Below are positions 9,032 to 17,056 of a stretch of DNA of 64,000 nucleotides, in pieces. The first letter of the stretch is position 1, and the number at the start of each line of letters is the position of its first letter. A program made the translations under genes and the position numbers. The stretch is from Rhizobium sp. Q54 (GTDB lineage Bacteria; Pseudomonadota; Alphaproteobacteria; Rhizobiales; Xanthobacteraceae): NCBI GenBank assembly GCA_945907045.1, contig CAMDSH010000003.1:1-64000 (forward strand), given 5' to 3'. Under the pieces are notes generated by a model, which worked only from the letters and a program-made list of their open reading frames with translations, was not told the origin of the DNA and ran no database searches.

Positions 9032-10000
9032 TTATTTCGCCTTCGAGAAAAACTCCCTGATCTTCGCGCCGTGTTCGGGGCTCTGCTTGATGATCCCCTC
9101 CCAGCCGGTCTGGTAGGCCTTCGTCCGGAATGACTCGGCCGCCGCGGCATCGAACTTGATGGTCTGGATGCCGGCATCGGCCTGCCGCTTGGTGTCCTTG
9201 GCGTTCTCGGCGCTGAACTCCGCCGTCGCTTCGCTCTCGCCAAGCTGCGCGGCTTTGTTCAACACAGCCTTCTGGGCGGCGCTGAGCTTGTCCCACGTCG
9301 TCTTGTTGACGAGGACGGAAACCTCGGCGGTGTAGAATCCGGGGTCGACGCGATATTTCGTCTTTTCGTGCCAACCGAGATCGAAGATGCCGGTGATCGG
9401 CCAGCCGTATCCATCGACCACGCCGCGCTCGAGCGATGTGTAAACTTCACCCGGCGGGGTCTGCACGACGGTGGCGCCGAGCGCCTGGAAGAAGTCGCGG
9501 TACACGGGCGTGATACGAATTTTCAGGCCGGTCAGATCAGGAGCCGTGATCGGCTTGTTGAGATAAAGATGGAACGGGTTGTTATCGACCAGACGCGCGA
9601 GGAAAATCGCATTCATCTTCTGCGCATAGATCGTGGCCATGTAGTCGTAGCCGCCGTTCTTGCGTAGCTCCGACATCGGACGCTCGGTGAGCTTCCATGC
9701 GTCGGATTCCGGCATAACGTTGGTGGTGAAGGCGCCAGTGGTGTTGGCGATATCGACGACACCGGTCTTGAGCGCGTTGCCGACCTCGAACGGCGGCATC
9801 GCCTTCGGCCCGCCGATGTAATTGATCTGGATGACGCCCTTGCCGTCCGCGTTCACGCGGTCGATGAATTTTTCAAAGCCGCGCGAATAAGTGGTCTTTT
9901 CCGCGAACGCCGAGACGGCGCGAAGCGTGACTTCCTGAGCCAAAGCCGACGAGCAAATGAGTGTTGCCGCGGCCAGACCGAGCGCAAGTTTCTTGCACAT
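9032..10000 (-). CDS. dctP: TRAP transporter substrate-binding protein (DctP family)
   Basis: 322-residue periplasmic receptor. ATG 10000 has a GGGGAGGAT ribosome site and gives a signal peptide ending in CSSALAQ. Family landmarks are the Arg-containing ligand loop LTGLKIRITPVYRDFFQALGATVVQTPPGEVYTSLERGVVDGYGWPI, matching the DctP pattern in which Arg binds the ligand carboxylate and PxxExYxALxxGxVDG follows. The likely ligand is therefore a monocarboxylate or dicarboxylate. It is divergent from the ThDP enzyme gene at 10111, and linkage to the TcuA-like gene suggests an organic-acid utilisation locus under IclR control (inference). A small hairpin (10020-10037) lies in the leader. Confidence 0.92.
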   Translation of the reverse strand: MCKKLALGLAAATLICSSALAQEVTLRAVSAFAEKTTYSRGFEKFIDRVNADGKGVIQINYIGGPKAMPPFEVGNALKTGVVDIANTTGAFTTNVMPESDAWKLTERPMSELRKNGGYDYMATIYAQKMNAIFLARLVDNNPFHLYLNKPITAPDLTGLKIRITPVYRDFFQALGATVVQTPPGEVYTSLERGVVDGYGWPITGIFDLGWHEKTKYRVDPGFYTAEVSVLVNKTTWDKLSAAQKAVLNKAAQLGESEATAEFSAENAKDTKRQADAGIQTIKFDAAAAESFRTKAYQTGWEGIIKQSPEHGAKIREFFSKAK

Positions 10001-10110
10001 GGTGACGATCCTCCCCCTGCCGAGTTCGAATGCTCGGTCGTTTGTCATGAAGTATATTTCCTATATTGTGACGCGCAATTTAGAGAGTCAAACCAAGGCG
10101 ATTTGCGCGC
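10001..10110. promoter_or_regulatory. Divergent control region, TRAP operon / ThDP enzyme
   Basis: A 110-base spacer between dctP and the ThDP gene. It carries ATGAAGT (10047-10053), ATATTG (10063-10068) and GCGCAAT (10073-10079), in the same order as in the tcuA/iclR spacer at 2919-2952. A hairpin CCGAG/CTCGG spans 10020-10037. No sigma70 promoter is clear enough to call. Confidence 0.3.
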
Positions 10111-11772
10111 GTGAGCAATACTTCCACGGTTGCGTCGGTTCTGGCCAAAGACCTCGCGGCGCTTGGCGCGAAGCGCTGTTTCGGACTGCTGGGCACGGCC
10201 AATTTCAAGATTTCGCACGGACTGGTGGAAGCTGGCGTCGAACTCATTTCCGCGCGGCACGAAGGCGGCGCGGCCAGCATGGCCGACGCTTATGCCAAGG
10301 CGACCGGGGAGCTAACGCTGGTGAGCGTGCATTCCGGGCCGGGCCTCACCAATGCCATCACCGGCATAGGCGAAGCCGCCAAAAGCCGGACGCCGCTTCT
10401 GGTGCTGGCGGGCGACGTACCGACCGGCAACGTCAAATCTAATTTCTATATCGAGCAGGCCGATCTTGTGCGTTCTGTTGGCGCCGTTTCCGAGCGCATT
10501 TACACGCCGCAATCTGCCAGAGGCGATCTGCTGCGGGCCGTGACCCGCGCCTTGCATGGGCGGCAGACCGTGGTGCTGAGCCTGCCGCTCGATGTGCAGG
10601 ACGCGAAACTTAACGGAAGCAATGCGCCGCTCGAATTGATGCCGGCGCCGGGCCGTTTGCAGCCAAATCACGACGATGTGCACCGTCTCGTGGATGTAAT
10701 TGTGCGCGCGCAACGTCCGCTCATTCTGGCCGGGCGTGGCGCTGTGCTCTCGGATGCGGAAGGTGCATTGATCGAGCTTGCCGATCGCATCGGCGCGCTG
10801 CTTGCGACATCGGTCTGCGGTCACGGCCTGTTCGCCGGATATCCCTGGTCGCTCGGCATCAGCGGCGGCTTTTCTTCGCCGGTTGCGGACGAACTGATTT
10901 CCGAGAGCGATCTCATCGTTGGATTTGGCGCAAGTTTCACTCAGTGGACGACCAAGAAGGGCAAGCTGATCGCCCCCGGCGCAATCGTTGCGCAAATCGA
11001 TATCGAGGCGCCAAAGCTCGGTTATCAAATGCCGGTGCAGCATGCGTTGCAGGGCGACGCGAAAGCGTCCGCCGAGGCTCTGCTGGCCGAGCTTGACCGG
11101 CGAGGTGTAACGAGCGCGAAGCCGGGCCGCCGCAACGATCGCACGCGCGAGCGCATTGTCTCGGGCGACAATCATCACGCGCCGTACGTGGATGAATCGA
11201 GCGCGCAGTTCATAGATCCGCGCACGCTGAGCAAAACGGTGGACGATATCCTGCCGAAGGATCGCGTGGTTGCGTCCGACTCCGGGCATTTCTGTGGCTG
11301 GGTGCCGCGTTACTTGCAGGTTCCCAATGCGAAGGCGTCGTGCCTCAGCCATTCATTCCAGTCGGTCGGTCTCGGTCTGCCGTCAGCCATCGGGCTTGCA
11401 GTTGCAAATCCCGGCAAACTGGCCGTGCTTGGCGCGGGCGATGGTGGTTTCATGATGTCCATCGCCGATCTGGAAACCGCGATCCGGCTCAAACTTCGGA
11501 TGTGTATTCTCGTTTATAACGACAGCTCGTACGCAGCCGAAGTGCATTACTTTCGGCGGCAGAATTATTCGATCGATATCGTGCAATTTCCGGAAACGGA
11601 TTTTGCGGCTATCGCGCGCGGCTATGGCGCGCGGGCGGCGACGGTGCGGACGCTTGCCGATCTTGATCCAGTGAAAGCCTGGGTTGGCGAGGGCGCGCCC
11701 GGCGTTTTTCTGATCGACGCCAAGATCAATCCCGACCTTGAAGCTGATTGGCACGCCGAACATTTTCCGTGA
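10111..11772 (+). CDS. Thiamine-diphosphate-dependent enzyme (acetolactate synthase / benzoylformate decarboxylase superfamily)
   Basis: 553 residues with three domains of the ThDP decarboxylase/synthase family. The Pyr domain has the activating Glu in RHEGGAASMADAYAKATG (about residue 50). A central cofactor-type domain starts near residue 190 (AQRPLILAGRGAVLSDAEGALIELA). The PP domain carries the metal-diphosphate motif GDGG...VYND (about residues 448-475). The start is GTG 10111 with only a weak upstream AAGG. The reaction cannot be decided from these motifs: acetolactate synthase large subunits, glyoxylate carboligase and benzoylformate or phenylpyruvate decarboxylases all share them. No small regulatory subunit follows, so biosynthetic acetolactate synthase is unlikely. 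Its divergence from a carboxylate TRAP transporter suggests a 2-oxoacid substrate (inference). Confidence 0.85.
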   Translation: MSNTSTVASVLAKDLAALGAKRCFGLLGTANFKISHGLVEAGVELISARHEGGAASMADAYAKATGELTLVSVHSGPGLTNAITGIGEAAKSRTPLLVLAGDVPTGNVKSNFYIEQADLVRSVGAVSERIYTPQSARGDLLRAVTRALHGRQTVVLSLPLDVQDAKLNGSNAPLELMPAPGRLQPNHDDVHRLVDVIVRAQRPLILAGRGAVLSDAEGALIELADRIGALLATSVCGHGLFAGYPWSLGISGGFSSPVADELISESDLIVGFGASFTQWTTKKGKLIAPGAIVAQIDIEAPKLGYQMPVQHALQGDAKASAEALLAELDRRGVTSAKPGRRNDRTRERIVSGDNHHAPYVDESSAQFIDPRTLSKTVDDILPKDRVVASDSGHFCGWVPRYLQVPNAKASCLSHSFQSVGLGLPSAIGLAVANPGKLAVLGAGDGGFMMSIADLETAIRLKLRMCILVYNDSSYAAEVHYFRRQNYSIDIVQFPETDFAAIARGYGARAATVRTLADLDPVKAWVGEGAPGVFLIDAKINPDLEADWHAEHFP

Positions 11773-11811
11773 ATTTAAGGGTGCTGGGAATCGGCGCGCG
11801 TCAGAATTTTT

Positions 11812-12006
11812 CTAACCGCCCTTGGCCCGTAAACTTTTCGCCTTTTCCACCAGCGCCCGGCAGTCTTCGGCGGCGAGATCGATCAAGCCGCCGCAAAGCG
11901 AACACGGGATCACATCGTTGGTGGCGACGCGTTCGATGGGCTCGTTGCTCAGCTCGCCGCAATCGGGACAGGGTATCGGCAGCGTTGCGTTGTCGCTTTC
12001 GGCCAT
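11812..12006 (-). CDS. Small zinc-ribbon protein, 64 residues
   Basis: Very short protein with two CxxC pairs, CPDC (13-16) and CSLC (35-38), 18 residues apart, followed by a charged helix (LAAEDCRALVEKAKSLRAKGG). This is the layout of a single structural zinc ribbon. A GAGGGG ribosome site lies just before ATG 12006. It is the last gene of the minus-strand unit that contains the DpgC-like enzyme, thioesterase and CoA ligase; 26 bases separate it from the ligase. I do not know a function. It might assist one of the CoA enzymes, as DUF35 zinc ribbons assist SCP2-type thiolases, but it is not a DUF35 protein. Confidence 0.65.
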   Translation of the reverse strand: MAESDNATLPIPCPDCGELSNEPIERVATNDVIPCSLCGGLIDLAAEDCRALVEKAKSLRAKGG

Positions 12007-12032
12007 CGGCCCCTCGCTCGTCGGGAAGCGTT

Positions 12033-13520
12033 CTAATTTACTTTACGTTCGTAGCCTGCCCAGTAGGGCTCGCGCAATTTGCGCTTGAGCATTTTCCCGC
12101 TCGCGTTGCGCGGCAAGGCATCGATGAAATCCACCGAGCGTGGGCGCTTGTATCCGGCGAGCTTGTCGCGCGTCCAATCGATCAGCGCTTCCGCCGTGAG
12201 TTTCGATCCCGCGCGTTTCACCACGACGGCCTTGACCGACTCGCCCCATCGTTCGTCCGGTACGCCGATCACGGCGACCTCGACGATATCGGAATGGCCT
12301 GCCAGGGTAGCTTCGATTTCCGCCGGATAAACGTTCTCGCTCCCGGACACGATCATGTCCTTGATGCGATCCTTGATGAAGATAAAGCCTTCCTTGTCGA
12401 TGTAACCGGCATCGCCGCTGTGGAACCAGCCGCCACGCATGACTTCATCGGTTTCTTTCTTGCGCCCCCAATAGCCCACCATCAGGCTTTCGCCCTGATA
12501 CAAAATTTCGCCGATCTCGCCCGGCGGTAGATCCTTGCCGTTGGCATCGACGATCTTGGCGCGCGCGCCATACATCGGGCGTCCACAGGAAAGCAATTTT
12601 TCACCGACATGATGTTCATGCGTGAGCGCGGTGAACGGGCCGGTGGTTTCGGTGAGGCCGTAGATTTGCGAGAACCGGCATTTGAATGTCTCGATCGAGC
12701 GGCGCAGCAGGTCGGGCGAAATCGGCGCAGTGCCGTAGGTAATGTGCTTGAGCGCCGAGAAATCCGCACTCTTCGATTGCGGCAGCTCGGTGAGGAACAA
12801 CATCACAGCCGGAACAAGTAACGCGACTTCGATCTTCTGCTCGACGATGACCTTGAGTAGCGCGTCCGGCACCACTTCGCGCACGATCACCAGTGTGGTG
12901 CCTTCCTGCATGCTCCAGATCGCCCAGCCCGCACCGCCGAGATGGAACATCGGCATCGCCACCAGCGAGCGTCCGCCTTCGCGTAATTCGGGCATCTCGA
13001 TCGCGAGACAGAGCCCGGTGTTGAGCATGTTCCAACCAGTCAACATTGCGCCTTTCGGCAAACCAGTCGTTCCGGACGTGCAGAACTGCGTTGAAACCGC
13101 GCCGTCCACGTCGCGGCGCGGGTCGTCGCCGCCACGCGGTAATTCGCCGAACGTCATCGTCGGGATGCCGGCTGCCGCGCCTGTCGTCTTGAATTCCGCG
13201 CCAGTAACGACGAGCTTCGGCTTCATGTCCTGGATGATGAGAGTGACTTCGTTTGCGGTCAGCCGCCAATTGATCGGCGCCGCGACCACGCCGGCCTTGT
13301 CGAGCGCGAACAGCAATTCCATGTAGGCGGCGCAATTTTTGTCGAGGATCGCGACGCGGTCGCCGGGCTGCAGGCCCAGTTTTGCAACCAAGCCGCCGGC
13401 CAGCTTCGAACTTGAGTCGTTGAGTTCCGCGTAGGTCTGGCTTTTGCCCTCGTACCAGATCGCCTCCAGGTCGGGGTGGCGTTCCGCGCGCCAACGGATC
13501 AACTCGGCGATCGTCCGCAT
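12033..13520 (-). CDS. AMP-dependent acyl-CoA ligase (class I adenylate-forming)
   Basis: 495-residue enzyme that activates a carboxylic acid to its CoA thioester through an acyl-AMP. The P-loop-like A3 motif is CTSGTTGLPKGAML, the A5 motif YGLTETTG, the A7/A8 hinge HSGDAGYIDKEGFIFIKDRIKDMIVSGSENVYPAEIE, and the A10 catalytic Lys is in LPRNASGKMLKRKLRE. The length fits medium-chain or aryl ligases rather than the 640-residue long-chain type encoded at 36907. It is the third gene of the operon headed by the DpgC-like protein, with a FlK-type thioesterase in between, and falls under the shared operator at 15376. Substrate unknown; an aromatic or short branched acid is plausible from context. 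Confidence 0.9.
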   Translation of the reverse strand: MRTIAELIRWRAERHPDLEAIWYEGKSQTYAELNDSSSKLAGGLVAKLGLQPGDRVAILDKNCAAYMELLFALDKAGVVAAPINWRLTANEVTLIIQDMKPKLVVTGAEFKTTGAAAGIPTMTFGELPRGGDDPRRDVDGAVSTQFCTSGTTGLPKGAMLTGWNMLNTGLCLAIEMPELREGGRSLVAMPMFHLGGAGWAIWSMQEGTTLVIVREVVPDALLKVIVEQKIEVALLVPAVMLFLTELPQSKSADFSALKHITYGTAPISPDLLRRSIETFKCRFSQIYGLTETTGPFTALTHEHHVGEKLLSCGRPMYGARAKIVDANGKDLPPGEIGEILYQGESLMVGYWGRKKETDEVMRGGWFHSGDAGYIDKEGFIFIKDRIKDMIVSGSENVYPAEIEATLAGHSDIVEVAVIGVPDERWGESVKAVVVKRAGSKLTAEALIDWTRDKLAGYKRPRSVDFIDALPRNASGKMLKRKLREPYWAGYERKVN

Positions 13521-13562
13521 AACTCCTTATCCTCCCCGCGGGGTGCTGCGAGCGGTTTACCG

Positions 13563-13946
13563 CTATGCCAGCGCGCTCATTATTTTTTGCAGCGAAACGG
13601 CGGCGCGTTCGTGTTCGACATTTGCCACGGTCCGGGCGCCATCGTCGATACGTACGGTGAATTTGAAACGGTTTTTCTCCCGGCTGACAAGCGCTGCGTG
13701 GATCGTCAAAACCCCGCCCACTTTGCTGGCGCCGAGATGATCTATGACGACCCGGCTCCCCACGGTGATCTGGCCCGGCTCAAGCTGATTGAGCACGAGA
13801 TTGTAGCAGGCCGTCTCGGCAATCATGACCAAATAGGGCGTCGCGGCGACCGGCGGCATTGACTCGATGACAGCCGCCACCGTGTCCTTGAACTGCACGG
13901 TGACGGTGGTCGTCGCGGCGGCGCCGGACGCTGGAGAAGAAGTCAT
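13563..13946 (-). CDS. Hotdog-fold thioesterase, FlK (fluoroacetyl-CoA thioesterase) type
   Basis: 127 residues. The hotdog-fold sequence aligns by eye with the fluoroacetyl-CoA thioesterase FlK. The FlK triad, from memory Thr42, Glu50 and His76, corresponds to Thr36, Glu44 and His70 here, with identical spacing (8 and 26 residues). The context around them also fits: ATPYLVMIAETA and VGSRVVIDHLGAS. The conserved HER near the C-terminus (NVEHERAAV) is present too. It probably hydrolyses a short or dead-end acyl-CoA, protecting the CoA pool of the pathway. It sits between the DpgC-like gene and the CoA ligase gene in one transcription unit. True fluoroacetate resistance is not implied. Confidence 0.8.
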   Translation of the reverse strand: MTSSPASGAAATTTVTVQFKDTVAAVIESMPPVAATPYLVMIAETACYNLVLNQLEPGQITVGSRVVIDHLGASKVGGVLTIHAALVSREKNRFKFTVRIDDGARTVANVEHERAAVSLQKIMSALA

Positions 13947-13985
13947 TGGTGAACTCGCTGCGACAAAAGGACGGACTTCAAAGTA

Positions 13986-15332
13986 TCACATCCGCCGGTT
14001 GCCCGGATTCCAGCTGTGCTTGAGATTTTCGATCAGCTTGGGATCGTAGAAACACAGGCTCTGCTGCCGGGAATAGGTCGCCATGTAGCGCCGGTAGATA
14101 TCCAGCGGCTCCTGCCCGACGCGCAGTCCCTTGCGGTTGCTGACCGCGCTGGTGAACCCAGCGCTCATCATTTGCTTAGTGTTCTCTTCAATCGCCGTGT
14201 CCATGCGGTCGGCGGGCACGACCTCGTCGCAGATCAGCCGGCCTTCCGGCGTATCGGCGTGGAATTTGCGCTCGAAGAAAATGCCGTGACGCGCGAGCTG
14301 GATGCCGACGATACGCGGCAGCCGCAGGTTTGCCGAGCCAGGGATGAAACCTTCCTTGCTGGCGGGAAGATTGAAGTACGAGCTCGGCTCTGCAATCACG
14401 CGGTCCATGACGCAGAGCAGCTGGCATCCGCCGCCGATGGCGAAGGATTCCACCGCAGCGAGCCACGGCTTCTCGACGAAGTCCTCGAACTGCTCGTCGT
14501 AAGAATCCGACATCCAGTGTCCGCGGTAGATTTTATTCAGCAGACCGAGTTCGCGTTCCAGAATGAAATCGGCGAACGAAATCTGGCCGTAATAAAGATG
14601 GGTCAGGTTGATGCCGGCGTTGAAGATGCGGCGGCCGGGATACTTCGGATGCTGTACGACGCCGCCGCGAATCACGCCGACTTCGATGGAGTCGTCGAGT
14701 AACACGAGATCGACAGCGGTTTCCAAGGCAGCCGAGGTCTTGTCGCCCTCGGCGTTGAGGAAGTCGGGATTGGTAAGATAAACGTGACCGGTATTTCCCT
14801 TGCGCTGAACTTGAGCTTCGCCCAGATCGGCAAATCCAGTGCGGCGGAATTCGTCGATGCGATCGAGCGCTTCGCGCTTCGGCTTGAGCATGGCGTGTAC
14901 GAGATGTGTGCCGCAGCGCTCGTTGGCGAGAACGTGGGCGATGAACAGCCCCTGATCGATTTCGAATCCTTCTTTCGCGGCCTGCTGCTTCAATGCGCGC
15001 TCGGCATCGATGCGCTTGCGCGTCGGCAATAAAGTGGGATAGCGGTCCGCGACCGCGTACAGCAGTTCGCAAACGCGCAGCGGCTTGGTGCACTTTTCCG
15101 TCATCTCGTCGTAAATGTTCGCGACGTGCTGCCGGAAAAAGCGCTCTTTCGTTTCGCGCGCGCGCTGCTTGATGTCGTGCGACTGCTTGAGCGCGTCCGC
15201 CTTGCGATCCGGCGCCGGGCCAAGAGACTTGAGAGCGCTGTCGACGGCGGCGAAATAGCTTTCGGCGGCTTTCACATCGCTCGCGAGGGATTGCCCAAAA
15301 TCCAGATTGGCGTCGGCGGCAAGCGGTTTCAT
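13986..15332 (-). CDS. DpgC-like cofactor-independent acyl-CoA dioxygenase (enoyl-CoA hydratase/isomerase superfamily)
   Basis: 448 residues, far longer than ordinary crotonases (about 260). An all-helical N-terminal domain (1-200) precedes a crotonase core, as in (3,5-dihydroxyphenyl)acetyl-CoA 1,2-dioxygenase DpgC. Core matches include FNAGINLTHLYYG (237-249), the first oxyanion-hole strand, and ESFAIGGGCQLLCVMDRVIA (295-314), where Gly301 and Gln304 fall where I recall Gly296 and Gln299 of Streptomyces DpgC. NLPASKEGFIPGSANLRLPR (321-340) is also DpgC-like. DpgC uses O2 without metal or flavin to turn an arylacetyl-CoA into an arylglyoxylate. The gene heads the operon below the shared operator at 15376-15395; ATG 15332 follows GGAGACG. 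Alternatives are a hydratase or ring-opening hydrolase of the same superfamily. I am fairly sure of the subfamily, not of the substrate. Confidence 0.8.
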   Translation of the reverse strand: MKPLAADANLDFGQSLASDVKAAESYFAAVDSALKSLGPAPDRKADALKQSHDIKQRARETKERFFRQHVANIYDEMTEKCTKPLRVCELLYAVADRYPTLLPTRKRIDAERALKQQAAKEGFEIDQGLFIAHVLANERCGTHLVHAMLKPKREALDRIDEFRRTGFADLGEAQVQRKGNTGHVYLTNPDFLNAEGDKTSAALETAVDLVLLDDSIEVGVIRGGVVQHPKYPGRRIFNAGINLTHLYYGQISFADFILERELGLLNKIYRGHWMSDSYDEQFEDFVEKPWLAAVESFAIGGGCQLLCVMDRVIAEPSSYFNLPASKEGFIPGSANLRLPRIVGIQLARHGIFFERKFHADTPEGRLICDEVVPADRMDTAIEENTKQMMSAGFTSAVSNRKGLRVGQEPLDIYRRYMATYSRQQSLCFYDPKLIENLKHSWNPGNRRM

Positions 15333-15375
15333 CGCGCGTCTCCTTGGCGTCGGGCCCGGTGGACGGGCCTATCTT

Positions 15376-15395
15376 TTTGGTATAATGATGTTCTA
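15376..15395 (-). promoter_or_regulatory. Shared 20-bp operator, copy A (DpgC-like operon)
   Basis: Read toward the DpgC-like gene the site is TAGAACATCATTATACCAAA, 19 of 20 identical to copy D at 36867. It ends 43 bases before the start codon. A perfect TTGACA lies just upstream on the same strand (15416-15411), so the element occupies the position of the core promoter. This fits repression by a bound regulator, most likely the TetR protein encoded divergently at 15617. Confidence 0.75.
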
Positions 15396-15529
15396 TAATA
15401 TGCAAACGGCTGTCAACCTGCGATTCTGGCCAGGCACACAAGTCTATTCGCGGAATGCGCCGGCGCCATGAGCTGCTTGCGAATGTGTGGCCGCCGCAGC
15501 CATGAGGGAGCAAGCAGCGCGCGATTGAT

Positions 15530-15549
15530 TTTGGAATCATATTGTTCTA
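15530..15549 (-). promoter_or_regulatory. Shared operator, weaker copy E (near tetR)
   Basis: On the minus strand the site reads TAGAACAATATGATTCCAAA, matching 15 of 20 positions of the consensus, including the whole outer halves TAGAACA and CCAAA. It lies 67 bases before the TetR start codon. A second site on the TetR side of the divergent region is what autoregulation would predict. Being the most diverged copy, it is less certain than A-D. Confidence 0.5.
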
Positions 15550-15616
15550 ATTCCACGCGAAGATGCATGCCGCTGCGAGCGACGCCCCTGACGGCATGAT
15601 CTCTTAAAGGCTGGCA

Positions 15617-16345
15617 ATGCCGGTGAAAGCGACCCAGCGGAAAATGAACAGTCTGAGCGCGCATCAGACTGCGAATATTCCAACCACGATCAAAAATCCG
15701 GAACGCGTCGCGCATCGACGCACGGAACTGATCGACGTCGCGACGAAACTTTTTCTTGAGCGCGGATTTCACAACACGTCGATCCGCGACATCGTCCGTG
15801 CCTGCTCGTTCAACATCGCGAGCCTTTACATGTACGTGTCCTCGAAAGAGGACATTCTCTATCTCGTCGCGCAGGATTTGATGAACAACATCGCGCGCGA
15901 ACTCGGCGAAACCGTGCTTGTCGAGGATTCGCCGAAACGGTCGCTGGAGCATGGGTTCGCCAGCTACTGCCGCATCGCGGATCGCTTGCGCCGGCCGATC
16001 CGTCTACTGTACCGCGAAGTCGCCTTCCTGCCGGAGGAGCCGCGCTCCAACGTGCTCGGCACCGTTGCCGGTGTAGTGACTTATTTCGAACGAATCGTGA
16101 AGCAGGGCATCGCGTCGGGCGAATTCCGTAGCGTGAATGCTAGGCTGGCGGCACTCGACATCATGTTCTTCGCGCACATGATTGCGTTGCATACTCGCGA
16201 GGTGCGCCAGCTCGCGGATCTTGAAGAATATATCGACTTCCAGATGCAAACAATTTTCGCAGGATTGCTGACCAATCCGGCAAACAGAGGGACAAGGTCC
16301 GCCGGCAAAAAATCGTCTGCCAAGAAATCCCAGAAGACGCGCTAA
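15617..16345 (+). CDS. TetR/AcrR-family transcriptional regulator
   Basis: 242 residues. The N-terminal TetR helix-turn-helix spans about residues 35-82 (ELIDVATKLFLERGFHNTSIRDIVRACS...SLYMYVSSKEDILYLVA), followed by an all-helical ligand domain with the TetR_C_33-like stretch FASYCRIADRLRRPIRLLYREVAFLP. The C-terminal 20 residues are Lys/Ser-rich and probably disordered. It is divergent from the DpgC-like operon with a 284-base spacer that holds two copies of the shared 20-bp element, making it the prime candidate to control the regulon. Many TetR proteins of this type sense acyl-CoA or aryl-CoA esters; the ligand here is unknown. It ends 3 bases from the convergent livF. Confidence 0.92.
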   Translation: MPVKATQRKMNSLSAHQTANIPTTIKNPERVAHRRTELIDVATKLFLERGFHNTSIRDIVRACSFNIASLYMYVSSKEDILYLVAQDLMNNIARELGETVLVEDSPKRSLEHGFASYCRIADRLRRPIRLLYREVAFLPEEPRSNVLGTVAGVVTYFERIVKQGIASGEFRSVNARLAALDIMFFAHMIALHTREVRQLADLEEYIDFQMQTIFAGLLTNPANRGTRSAGKKSSAKKSQKTR

Positions 16346-16348
16346 AAA

Positions 16349-17056
16349 CTAAAGCCCAAGATAGGCCGCGCGCACGCGCGGGTCTTCCAGCAACGCGCGG
16401 CCGGTTCCGCTAATCGTAATGCGGCCGGTTTCGATCACATAGCCGCGGTCGGCAATCGCCAGCGCCGCGTAGGCGTTCTGCTCCACCAGCAAAACCGTCA
16501 GGCCGCGTTTTTTAAAATCGGCGATGATTGCGAAAATCTGCTCGACCAAAATCGGGGCCAACCCCATCGACGGTTCGTCAAGCAGCACAAGCTTGGGCTT
16601 TGCCATCAGCGCGCGTCCGATGGCGAGCATCTGCTGCTGGCCGCCGGAGAGCGCGCCGGCTTGCAAATGACGTTTCTCGGCCAGCACCGGAAATGTCGTG
16701 TAGATATTTTCAAGATCAGTGGCGATGCCGTCATCCCGGCGGGTCACCGCGCCGAGGCGCAGATTATCGTCCACCGTGAGCGGTGCGAACACCTGGCGGC
16801 CTTCCGGCACTTGCGCCATGCCGCGCGCGACGCGCTTGTGTGCCTTCAAGCCGCCGATTGATTCCCCGGAGAATGAGATCGTTCCGCCCGTCGTCGGCTG
16901 CACACCGGAGATCGCGCGCAGCAGCGTCGTCTTTCCGGCGCCGTTCGATCCGACCAGGGTCACGATCTCGCCTTCGGCGACATTGAAAGAAACGCCGTGC
17001 AACACCTCGATGCGCCCGTAGCGGCTTGTCAGGTTTTCAACGGACAGCAAGGCCAA
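16349..17056 (-). CDS. livF: Branched-chain amino acid-type ABC transporter ATP-binding protein LivF (system 1)
   Basis: 235-residue ATPase. Walker A is GSNGAGKTT, the ABC signature is ALSGGQQQMLAIGRALM, Walker B is KLVLLDEPSMGLAP and the H-loop-adjacent VEQN is characteristic of LivF rather than LivG (which has VEHD). It energises the LivHM permease at the inner membrane. The start at 17056 overlaps the end of livG by 20 bases. It is the last gene of the minus-strand operon livK-livH-livM-livG-livF. Confidence 0.95.
   Translation of the reverse strand: MALLSVENLTSRYGRIEVLHGVSFNVAEGEIVTLVGSNGAGKTTLLRAISGVQPTTGGTISFSGESIGGLKAHKRVARGMAQVPEGRQVFAPLTVDDNLRLGAVTRRDDGIATDLENIYTTFPVLAEKRHLQAGALSGGQQQMLAIGRALMAKPKLVLLDEPSMGLAPILVEQIFAIIADFKKRGLTVLLVEQNAYAALAIADRGYVIETGRITISGTGRALLEDPRVRAAYLGL

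Noticed and set aside
10020-10037. GTTCGAAT with flanking stem, resembling a tRNA T-arm
   Set aside because: No acceptor or anticodon arms can be built around it; it is a small leader hairpin of the TRAP receptor gene.
13986-15332. Ordinary enoyl-CoA hydratase for beta-oxidation
   Set aside because: At 448 residues with a 200-residue helical N-terminal domain and DpgC-type core motifs, it does not fit the 260-residue hydratases.
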